Assembly: GCA_016716715.1 (NCBI GenBank)
Contig: JADJVE010000002.1
Span: 124,001 to 188,000 of the forward strand
Length of the DNA stretch: 64,000 nt
Reading direction: 5' to 3'
From: Acidobacteriota bacterium
GTDB taxonomy: Bacteria; Acidobacteriota; Thermoanaerobaculia; UBA5066
Below are positions 57,490 through 64,000 of the stretch, piece after piece. How positions within the stretch are numbered: position 1 is the first letter of the stretch; each line of letters opens with the position of its first letter. A program made the position numbers and the translations under genes. The notes beneath the pieces were generated by a model that ran no database searches, had not been told where the DNA came from, and worked only from the letters and a program-made list of their open reading frames with translations.

Positions 57490-58770
57490 TCATTCGGGAT
57501 CCTCGGTGCCGCCCGCCGACGGATCCGGCGCTCCTTCGGCGCCCCGGCGGTACTCGTTCGGCGACACGCCGAACCGGGCCTTGAACCGGCGCGTGAAGTG
57601 CGACGGGTCCTTGAACCCGACGCGATACGCGATCTTCGTGACGGGGTCGTCGCCGGCCCGGATGACGCGCGCGGCCTCCAGGAGCCGCGCCTCCATGAGC
57701 CAGCTCATCGGGGTCGTGTCGAAGCGCTCCCTGAAGATCCGCTGGAGCGTGCGCAACGAAACGCCCGCGATCTCCGCGAGCGTTTCGGCCGTGAGGTCTT
57801 CGCGCAGGCGCGCCGGGAGGTTCTGTTTGAGCCGCTCGATCGGATCGTCGCCGGAAACGGACGTCTCGCCCGCCGCAAGGACCGGCGGGGGCGCCGTGGC
57901 CCGGAGGACGGCCGCCTTCCGCACGCGCCAACCCACGGCCACGAAAACGGCGAGCACCCCGAGAGCCACGGCCGCCCAGGGACGCGCGTTCCGCGCCAGG
58001 CGCGTGAAGGACCCCGGCGGCTGCAGTGACGCCGCCGCCCACACCGCGGGCGACTCGTACGCCGCGCGGCCCTGGAAATCGACCGACGCGCGCATCGGAA
58101 CGGGTTCGCCCGGGCGCATCGCGAGGTCGTTCACCGCTGCCGAGACCCCAAACGCCGCATCGGACGCCGGCTTGCCGCCCACGGCCGCCCACGGCACGGC
58201 GATCTCGACGCGATAGCCCGGCCCCTTCCCGGGACCGGCCTCGGGACCGTCCGCGACGGCGACCTCGATCGGCACGTTCATGCCCCAGTCCTTCGGCTGC
58301 GGCGCCGCGTCGGCCTCCATCTCCGGCCGCACGGTTCCCGACAGGGCCGACGAACCCTTGAACGTCGTCCTGCGGCCGTCGCGCGAGACGGTGAACTGGT
58401 AGTCGTTCGTGTCCATCCGCGGTGTCGCCTCGCCGTGGACGTCGAGGAAGAGCTCGACGGAGTCGGACTTCAGGCCGAGATCGGGGTCTTCGTCCTCCCG
58501 TCCGAGCGTCACGGACGTGGCGTCCCCGATCTCGAAGAGCACCCGGAGGGCCGTCTCGTCCCAGGCGAGCCGCAGCGTCGCGGGGGTCGCGCCGACGACG
58601 AACGTCACCGGCGAAACCGACGCCCAGGGGCCCAGGTTTGCGTCCACGGGCGACGGCCTCTCCAGAAATACGAGCCGTAGCTTTTCCCCGGGACGCGCAG
58701 CCCCGTCCCCCGTGGCGGCAGCCACGGCCGCGAGTCCGGCAACGAGGAGGACGGCAAGGCGTCGATTCAG
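57490..58770 (-). CDS. Membrane-anchored AraC-family regulator with CBM9-like sensor
   Basis: 426 residues from a proposed CTG start (58770); GTG 58725 is the only standard alternative but removes most of the signal sequence RRLAVLLVAGLAAVAA. Order: signal peptide; periplasmic carbohydrate-binding-family-9/DOMON-like domain (LAWDETALRVLFEIGD, SDSVELFLDVHG, GYRVEIAVPWAAVGG); one transmembrane helix (WAAVALGVLAVFVAVGW); cytoplasmic AraC double HTH (LAEIAGVSLRTLQRIFRERF, IAYRVGFKDPSHFTRRFKARFG, SPNEYRRG). Such one-component regulators sense a periplasmic ligand directly. Ligand and targets unknown. TAAGCT sits 9 nt upstream of the CTG. Confidence 0.82.
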   Translation of the reverse strand: MNRRLAVLLVAGLAAVAAATGDGAARPGEKLRLVFLERPSPVDANLGPWASVSPVTFVVGATPATLRLAWDETALRVLFEIGDATSVTLGREDEDPDLGLKSDSVELFLDVHGEATPRMDTNDYQFTVSRDGRRTTFKGSSALSGTVRPEMEADAAPQPKDWGMNVPIEVAVADGPEAGPGKGPGYRVEIAVPWAAVGGKPASDAAFGVSAAVNDLAMRPGEPVPMRASVDFQGRAAYESPAVWAAASLQPPGSFTRLARNARPWAAVALGVLAVFVAVGWRVRKAAVLRATAPPPVLAAGETSVSGDDPIERLKQNLPARLREDLTAETLAEIAGVSLRTLQRIFRERFDTTPMSWLMEARLLEAARVIRAGDDPVTKIAYRVGFKDPSHFTRRFKARFGVSPNEYRRGAEGAPDPSAGGTEDPE

Positions 58771-58779
58771 GGTTTGCGG

Positions 58780-58785
58780 AGCTTA
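58780..58785 (-). promoter_or_regulatory. -10-like hexamer of the AraC-type gene (leaderless, CTG start)
   Basis: TAAGCT on the minus strand, 9 nt before the proposed CTG start at 58770. The TAA within it is also the in-frame stop that closes the frame upstream. Confidence 0.4.
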
Positions 58786-58830
58786 TCCGACGTCTCGTCC
58801 TGCTCCCGTGGGGCGGCGCGGCCCACGCCC

Positions 58831-59493
58831 TCAGTCCGCGCCGGCCTCGGTCTCGCGGTGACGATCGATCCAGATCGCCCACGGGATGAAAACGAGGAGA
58901 GCGAGGGTCCCGATCGCGGCGGCCGTCATGTTCGGCGGCGGCGGCCCGAAGGCCGCGCCCGCGTAGAAGAAGAGAAGCACCGCGACGAGCGCGGCGAGCG
59001 CCCATCGCCCGACCGCGTCCTTCGGGCGCGTCGCCTTCGTGTAGAGCCAGACGCCCAGAGCGAACATCGGGAGCTCGACGGCGAGCGTGGCGGGCACGGA
59101 GTTCCAGAGGCCCATGCCGACGAAGATCGAGCTGCCCGGCCAGAGAGGAAGGTCGGGCCGGTGGACGATCGCGTCGCAGATCCAGTGGCTCACGACGCCG
59201 AGCGCCGAGACCCATCCGACGGCCACGCTCCGCGTGAAGAAGTGCGCGAGCGCGCCGTAGAGAAGCGCCCACGCGATCGCCATCGCGAGGCTGTGGGACC
59301 ACGGGTACGAGTCGAACGAAAAGTTCAGGAAGGGGTTGGCGCCGCGCTCGATCGTCGCCCTCTCGACGCCGAGGAGGAGGAAGACCGGCCAGAGAAGGTC
59401 GAGGAGAAAGGGGGCTGTAAAGAGCCAGCCGAGCGACCCGCGCGGCGCACCGGCCTTGCTGGCGAACCCCACTGCGGCGTGCCCGATGAACAT
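58831..59493 (-). CDS. Multi-pass membrane protein, YdjM/DUF457-like
   Basis: 220 residues, about six helices. Conserved polar residues sit in membrane context: MFIGHAAVGF, PFLLDLLWP, YPWSHSLAMAI, VVSHWICDAIVHRPDLP. The His/Asp pattern resembles the YdjM/DUF457 putative metal-dependent hydrolases. Function unproven. GAGGAA before the ATG. Lies between the AraC-type gene and the S53 peptidase on the same strand. Confidence 0.65.
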   Translation of the reverse strand: MFIGHAAVGFASKAGAPRGSLGWLFTAPFLLDLLWPVFLLLGVERATIERGANPFLNFSFDSYPWSHSLAMAIAWALLYGALAHFFTRSVAVGWVSALGVVSHWICDAIVHRPDLPLWPGSSIFVGMGLWNSVPATLAVELPMFALGVWLYTKATRPKDAVGRWALAALVAVLLFFYAGAAFGPPPPNMTAAAIGTLALLVFIPWAIWIDRHRETEAGAD

Positions 59494-59502
59494 GCGACTT
59501 CC

Positions 59503-61167
59503 TCAGCGCAGCAGGGAACGGATGAGCCGCGCCACTTCGGGCGTTCCGAGACCGGTGACGGGGTCCCAGCCCTTCCCCGCGGCGAAGCCGGATACGCCCG
59601 CGTAAGTGTTGTCGCCGCGCACGACGTCCCGGAACGGCGTCGAGGCGCCCCGCCCGGCGGCGTAGAGGGCCGCGTTCGCCGCGCCGAGGCGGGCCTTCTT
59701 CGCGGCGACGCGCTCGGCGTTGACGCGCGCGATGAAGCCGGCCCAGATCGGCGCTGCGACGCTGGTGCCGCCCGCCGCCGCCCACTTTCCACGCACGAAG
59801 ATCGAGAGGCCGGGATCCGGCGACGCGACCGCGGAAACGTCGGGAATGCCGCGGCCGGTCACGCCCTTGCGGCTCGAGAAGGCGGCCTTCTGCCAGTCGG
59901 GCACCGCGATCAGGCGCGAAAACCCTCCGCCCGTGGCGCCGCGTCCCGGCCCGTCGTTCCAGGCCGTCTCGGCGAACCCGCGGCCGGACGGGAGCAGCTT
60001 CGTCCCGCCGACGGACGTGACTTCGGGCACGACGCTCGGGAAGTCGACGTGGCGCTGTCCGTCGTACCACCCGTCGTCGGGCAGCTCGTCGGCCGCGCCG
60101 GCGTCGCCGGACGCGCAGACGAACGTGACCCCGAGCAGCGCGCAGGCCTGGAAGAGCTGCCGCGTCTGGTCGTAACGGCGAGACGTCGAGAATCCGTCCT
60201 CGGGCATTCCCCACGAGATCGAGACCACGCCCGGACGGCGCGCGTCCGGCGCGTCGAGGATCGCCGCGAGAAAGTCCACCCATCCGGTGTCGACGTTCGG
60301 TGTCCACCAGAGGTCCATCTCGGCTTCCGGCGCGGTCGCGCGGACCCAGTCCATGTCGAGCGCGACCTCGACGTCGGCGTCGCCCGTGCGCCCGCTGTAG
60401 TCGTTCTTCGCGCCGGAGACCGAGACCTCCGTGACGTCGGCGGCCGGGAGACCGTAGGCCGAGCAGAAGGCGGAGAAGTCCGTGCTCGAGAAGCCGCCGC
60501 CGAACTCGAGGATCGCGACGCGCTCGCCGCGCCCGCCGGTCTCGACGGATCCTCCGACGCCGTAGGCCGCATGGATCTCCGCGGGCGTGTAGCCGCCGCC
60601 CGGGCCCCGGGCCGCCGCCGGGCCGCGCCGCGGCACGCGCGAGCGCTTCGGCGCGAGGAGCGGCGGGAACCGGCGCGCCGCCGGCAGGTCGTTCAGCCCC
60701 GCGACGCCGCGAATCACGGCCGAGAGGGACGCCGGGATCGTCGGGTCCCTCTCGATCCCGTAGGCGCGCTGCCGGCCGTCCGCGAGACCGCGCGGCGGCG
60801 CAAAAAGACCGATCGGGGCGTCGAAGGCCCGCGCGACGGACTCGGCCGGTCCGCTCGCCTGCACGGCCGTGCGGGCGCCGGAGACGCCCTCGACCCGCAG
60901 GCCGGAGTCGCTGAGAAACGCGAGGACCGCGTCGAGGTCCTGGTAGCCGGGCGCGACGAGGTCCCGGACCTGGTCCGGCGTGAGGTGGCGGCCGTACGCG
61001 GCGCCCTTCGGGTCCGAGACGGCGTGCACGGCCTCGCGCAGGGCGCGCCCGTCCTTCGCGTGGAGGAGGACGCTGATCCTCACGGACGCGTCGGCCGGGC
61101 AGGGCCCGACGCGCCGGCAGAGCGTCAGGCGGCGGGACATGTGGCGGGCCAGGGTGAAGCGCTGCAC
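59503..61167 (-). CDS. S53 family peptidase (sedolisin/kumamolisin type)
   Basis: 554 residues. N-terminal pro-kumamolisin domain (RISVLLHAKDGRALREAVHAVSD ... GAAYGRHLTPDQV) and a catalytic domain with the S53 triad: Glu/Asp in DADVEVALDMDW, the Asp of SGDAGAAD, and Ser in AAGGTSVAAP; a Ca-site-like end (FRDVVRGDNTYAGVSG ... GWDPVTGLG). Acid serine-carboxyl peptidases are normally secreted, but no signal peptide precedes the pro-domain. GTG start (61167) overlaps nothing; ATG 61140 is possible. Immediately follows the lipocalin-like gene (2 nt). Confidence 0.9.
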   Translation of the reverse strand: MQRFTLARHMSRRLTLCRRVGPCPADASVRISVLLHAKDGRALREAVHAVSDPKGAAYGRHLTPDQVRDLVAPGYQDLDAVLAFLSDSGLRVEGVSGARTAVQASGPAESVARAFDAPIGLFAPPRGLADGRQRAYGIERDPTIPASLSAVIRGVAGLNDLPAARRFPPLLAPKRSRVPRRGPAAARGPGGGYTPAEIHAAYGVGGSVETGGRGERVAILEFGGGFSSTDFSAFCSAYGLPAADVTEVSVSGAKNDYSGRTGDADVEVALDMDWVRATAPEAEMDLWWTPNVDTGWVDFLAAILDAPDARRPGVVSISWGMPEDGFSTSRRYDQTRQLFQACALLGVTFVCASGDAGAADELPDDGWYDGQRHVDFPSVVPEVTSVGGTKLLPSGRGFAETAWNDGPGRGATGGGFSRLIAVPDWQKAAFSSRKGVTGRGIPDVSAVASPDPGLSIFVRGKWAAAGGTSVAAPIWAGFIARVNAERVAAKKARLGAANAALYAAGRGASTPFRDVVRGDNTYAGVSGFAAGKGWDPVTGLGTPEVARLIRSLLR

Positions 61168-61169
61168 GG

Positions 61170-61616
61170 TCAGTGCCTCTCGACGTCCGAGAGCCGTTCC
61201 CAGATGAGCATGGCGTCCATGAGGTGACCGCCCACGACCTGCGTCGGCGCGCTCACGATGAGGCGGTCCCCGGCCCGCTTGAAGAACCGGACGAGGTCGG
61301 TGCCGACCCAGTTCGGAAAGAGCGAGTGCGTGACGTGGTGCACGACGACGCCGTTCACAACGTCCTCGACGTACGTGCCGCCGTAAGCGATGTAACCCTT
61401 CGCCGCGGCCATCACGTCCTCGGGCGCCCCGCTCAACATGTCGCCCGAGGCGAAGCGCGGCCGGTCGACCCGCATGATCTGGAGCGACATGTGGCCGGTG
61501 GCGTCGTAAAGGCACATACCCGCCGCGTCGCGCCCCGTGGGATACACGACCTGCCCGTCCGAGCGGAACTCGAGAACGAGGAGCTTCCAGGCACCCACCA
61601 GCGACGGCGTGCTCAT
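61170..61616 (-). CDS. Lipocalin-like domain protein
   Basis: 148 residues, matching the lipocalin-like family typified by LVGAWKLL at the start, then FRSDGQVVYPTGRDAAGMCLYDATGHMSLQIMR and YGGTYVEDVVNGVVVHHV, ending MLIWERL. Cytoplasmic by sequence. Ligand unknown. Start at MSTPSL, 11 nt after TACGAT; the longer frame adds a non-family extension. Probably co-transcribed with the S53 gene. Confidence 0.78.
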   Translation of the reverse strand: MSTPSLVGAWKLLVLEFRSDGQVVYPTGRDAAGMCLYDATGHMSLQIMRVDRPRFASGDMLSGAPEDVMAAAKGYIAYGGTYVEDVVNGVVVHHVTHSLFPNWVGTDLVRFFKRAGDRLIVSAPTQVVGGHLMDAMLIWERLSDVERH

Positions 61617-61627
61617 TTGGTCCGCGA

Positions 61628-61633
61628 ATCGTA
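61628..61633 (-). promoter_or_regulatory. -10-like hexamer of the lipocalin-like/S53 unit
   Basis: TACGAT on the minus strand, 11 nt before the ATG at 61616. Confidence 0.3.
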
Positions 61634-61732
61634 CTCCGAGGCCCATCGAGCCGTCCGCAAAAGGGGGCCCGCCCGGCGGTATGCTCCGTGCAAGCGACGT
61701 CTCGAGAGGGCCTCGGGGCCCCGGAGGATTCC

Positions 61733-62350
61733 GTGAACCCCACTCCCAGACTCGTTCTCGCAGGCCTCGCGGTTCTCTGCCTCGCGGCGCCCGGCGCCGC
61801 GGACGTCGACAGCGGGCCGAACGTCACCCGCCTCGGCAAAACCGTCATGCGCTGGAGGGACGACTCCGTGCAGGTCGTCGTGGGATACCGCCACGCGCAG
61901 GCCCATCTCGACCGGAAGTGGATCCTGCTCGACACCGGCCTCACCGTGTGGAGCGGAAAGCCCGTGGAGGTCTTTCGCGAGGACGTCTGGCTCGTGATGC
62001 CGGACGGCAGGCGCCTCCCGATGCCGTCGCAGCGCCGCATGGCCGAGGGGATTCCCGACCTCCGCAGGATGCTCAACGAAGCGAAGGTGCAGCGCGACCC
62101 GCTGAACGGCTACTTCCCCGGCGCCGTGCGCGAGGAGCGGCTCGGCTTCTTCGCGATCCCCGGCGAGGAAATCGTCTTCGACAAGGTCGCGGTGAACTCG
62201 CGGACGCTCGCGTCGGGCGACATTTACTTCGAATCCCCGAAAGCGGCGTGGGAGCCGGGGATCTACACGTTCGTCATCGAAAACCGGGACGTGCACGTGC
62301 GGCTGCCCCTGACCCTCGGGATCGACGTACCGCTCGAACGCGTCCGATAG
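61733..62350 (+). CDS. Exported protein of unknown function
   Basis: 205 residues with a signal peptide (PRLVLAGLAVLCLAAPGAAD). The body contains YRHAQAHLDRKWILLDTGLT, FREDVWLVMPDGRRLPMP and FFAIPGEEIVFDKVAVN; no known motif. The GTG is preceded by CCGGAGG, and a TATGCT hexamer lies at 61680-61685, giving this gene a normal leader. Convergent with the phosphoesterase downstream. Confidence 0.65.
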   Translation: MNPTPRLVLAGLAVLCLAAPGAADVDSGPNVTRLGKTVMRWRDDSVQVVVGYRHAQAHLDRKWILLDTGLTVWSGKPVEVFREDVWLVMPDGRRLPMPSQRRMAEGIPDLRRMLNEAKVQRDPLNGYFPGAVREERLGFFAIPGEEIVFDKVAVNSRTLASGDIYFESPKAAWEPGIYTFVIENRDVHVRLPLTLGIDVPLERVR

Positions 62351-62360
62351 GCGATAGGCC

Positions 62361-64000
62361 TCAGTCGCCGCCCTTCTCCTTCAGGCGAACCCACGAGGCG
62401 TTCACGGGCGCCGGCATCACGGCCTCGGCTCCGCGCACGCTCTTCCAGATCGCCTCGTTGAGGGCGAGGTCGGGCGCCGCGTCCTCCCGGGTGAAGTCCC
62501 AGGAGTTGGACGCGGCCTGCATCGGCGCGCCGTCCGGGTTCATCTCGTAGAACGGAATCTTCGTCTCGCGGTGGACGAAGGGCGCAAGGTCCGGCGCGTC
62601 CGCGAAGGCGTTCGTCATGGGCGTCGCGCCCGCATCGTGCTGCGACAGCGGCGGGAGTCCGAGCAGCAGCTCCATCGTGCGGAGCATCGACACCGTGGAG
62701 TACATCGTCGAGTCCACGAAGCCCTTGCGGCGGGTGTACGGCGAAACCACGAAGCCGACGGTCCGGTGCGCGTCGACGTGGTCCGAGCCGTTCTGCGCGT
62801 CGTCCTCGATCACGAAGATCGCGGTGTCCTTCCAGAACGGCGAATGCGAGATCGCCTCGACGAGGCGCCCGAGCGCGACGTCGTTCTCGGCCACCATCGC
62901 GCGCGGCGAGCGCCCACCCTTCTTCGTCCCCACCGTATGGTCGTTCCCGAGCCGCAGAATCAGGAGGCGCGGCATCTCCTTCGCCTTCGCAAAGCCGCGG
63001 AACTCCTTGAGGAAGACGTCGACGCGCGCGTTGTCGAGGATGTCCGTGTCGAATCCGGGGAAGAAGGGGCAGGTGTTCCCCTTCAGCGCGCCTGTCGCTC
63101 CCTCCTCGAGGTTCATCGTCGTCGGCGACCACTCCGCGGAGGTGCCGACGAATTCCCCGTAATTGCGCAGGGTCAGGCCCGCGCGCGCGGCCGCGTCCCA
63201 CAGGTAGCCGTTCGTCGGGTACGCGTTCGCGTCGTTTCCCTCGAAGAGGTACGAGAAGGCGACGTTGCCGTAGACCGGCGGCCAGACCTTTTCGACGAAA
63301 TCCGTGGCGTATGCGCCCATCGACCAGTTGTGGCCGTCCGCCGACACCTCGGCGTCGCAATAGAGGTTGTCGAGGAGGACGAAGTCCTCCGCGAGCGCGT
63401 GGGCATTCGGCGTCACCTCGCGCCCGAAGATCGTGAGGGACGGGTCGCCGTTGCCCTGCGGGAGGTCGCCGAGCACCTGATCGTACGTGCGGTTCTCGCG
63501 GATCACGTAGACGACGTGCTTGATCGGCGAGACGCCGCCGGGTGCCGCCGGGACGACCGCCGAGGCCTTTGCGGGCGACGCCCCGCGCGCGGCCGGCCGG
63601 CGGTTCGCGTACGCGCGCACCGTGTGCGCCGCGAGCGCCTTCGGCGACGGGACGTCGATCCGGGAAACGGAGCCCGGAATCGTGCGCGTCTTCTTCCAGG
63701 CCTTCTTGTCGTCGCCTTTCTTCGTGGGGTCGGGCCCGCCGGCCGCGTTCGCCCACGACCAGCCGCCCTTCGCGTTCGCGACCCAGAGCGTCCTGCCGTC
63801 CGGGGAGAGCGCGAGGGCGGCGGGATACCAGCCGCTCGGGATGAAGCCCTTCGTTCGGGCCGCGCGAAGATCGCCGCCGACGTCGACGACGGCCACGGCG
63901 TCGTCGTCGGCGTTCGCAACGTAGAGCGTTCGTCCGTCCGGGGAGAGCGAGAGCGCGTTCGGCGTCGAGCCGTCCGGGAGCGCGTCCGCCGACGGCGTGC
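62361..64000 (-). CDS. YncE-like propeller plus alkaline-phosphatase-superfamily phosphoesterase (5' end outside window)
   Basis: The frame is open to the end of the window, so the N-terminus is missing. The visible first part has propeller blades (LSLSPDGRTLYVANADDDAV, AALALSPDGRTLWVANAKGG). The C-terminal catalytic part belongs to the phosphoesterase/phospholipase C-like group: YVIRENRTYDQVLGDLPQG, VTPNAHALAEDFVLLDN, SADGHNWSMGAYATDF, FVIEDDAQNGSDHVDAHRT. Such bifunctional proteins are probably exported; substrate unknown. Its stop lies 10 nt from the convergent upstream gene. Confidence 0.88.
   Translation of the reverse strand, partial: TPSADALPDGSTPNALSLSPDGRTLYVANADDDAVAVVDVGGDLRAARTKGFIPSGWYPAALALSPDGRTLWVANAKGGWSWANAAGGPDPTKKGDDKKAWKKTRTIPGSVSRIDVPSPKALAAHTVRAYANRRPAARGASPAKASAVVPAAPGGVSPIKHVVYVIRENRTYDQVLGDLPQGNGDPSLTIFGREVTPNAHALAEDFVLLDNLYCDAEVSADGHNWSMGAYATDFVEKVWPPVYGNVAFSYLFEGNDANAYPTNGYLWDAAARAGLTLRNYGEFVGTSAEWSPTTMNLEEGATGALKGNTCPFFPGFDTDILDNARVDVFLKEFRGFAKAKEMPRLLILRLGNDHTVGTKKGGRSPRAMVAENDVALGRLVEAISHSPFWKDTAIFVIEDDAQNGSDHVDAHRTVGFVVSPYTRRKGFVDSTMYSTVSMLRTMELLLGLPPLSQHDAGATPMTNAFADAPDLAPFVHRETKIPFYEMNPDGAPMQAASNSWDFTREDAAPDLALNEAIWKSVRGAEAVMPAPVNASWVRLKEKGGD

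Overview
The window is about 64 kb of high-GC bacterial DNA, close to 70% G+C by eye. GTG starts and 1-4 base start/stop overlaps are very common. It reads as a chromosome segment of a Gram-negative bacterium, because it carries Kdo synthesis genes (kdsA, kdsD/kpsF, kdsC) and an LpxH-like lipid A enzyme. The Ser/Thr kinases with TolB/TPR tails, GT-C glycosyltransferases with TPRs, long secreted Ig-repeat proteins, S8 and S53 peptidases, FHA and AraC membrane regulators suggest Acidobacteriota (perhaps a Thermoanaerobaculia-like lineage); this placement is an inference, not proven. I see no rRNA, tRNA, IS element or CRISPR array.

Layout. 1-1.2 kb: end of pyrG. 1.3-12.1 kb: an accessory stretch with a universal stress protein, a purple-acid-phosphatase-like lipoprotein, then a compact five-gene unit (a giant Ig-repeat/beta-helix secreted protein, three tandem tail-collar proteins and a GNAT acyltransferase) bordered by two DUF6916 paralogues. 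11.3-14.3 kb (minus): deaD, a short asparaginase and a secreted protein. 14.4-25.1 kb (plus): kdsA, a GntR(YtrA)-ABC operon with its own operator, kdsD, kdsC, nrdR, hsp20, lon, thiL and DUF2062. 25.1-29.5 kb: an FHA/winged-helix regulator divergent from a beta-barrel-like protein, and a Ser/Thr kinase. 29.5-37.2 kb (minus): two peptide-type ABC permeases coupled to a TPR glycosyltransferase, and a 1263-residue sigma-54 activator. 37.3-53.9 kb: envelope and sugar genes (two paralogous PIG-V-like transferases, aroA, lpxH-like, S8 protease, methyltransferase, DegT aminotransferase, GT2, rpiB, ABC-F, two GT-C proteins). 54-64 kb: a frameshifted gene, cstA, a secreted CARDB-like protein, a membrane AraC regulator with a CBM9-like sensor, an S53 peptidase with a lipocalin-like partner, and a YncE/phosphoesterase cut by the window end.

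Working together: kdsA, kdsD and kdsC supply Kdo. LpxH, the GT-C and GT2 enzymes and DegT point to outer-membrane glycolipid or polysaccharide assembly. nrdR, hsp20 and lon form a dNTP/proteostasis unit. The collar/GNAT/DUF6916/Ig cluster is the best candidate for an undescribed surface system. It sits between pyrG and kdsA, genes that are adjacent in many genomes.

Two genome-level signals stand out. Many transcription-unit heads carry a TAnnnT hexamer only 6-12 nt upstream of the start codon, which suggests leaderless mRNAs and in two cases supports a CTG start. A dispersed A/T-rich 9-mer, TTCNAAGAA, occurs at least 16 times, mostly inside genes and in variable frames, and codon preference does not explain it.
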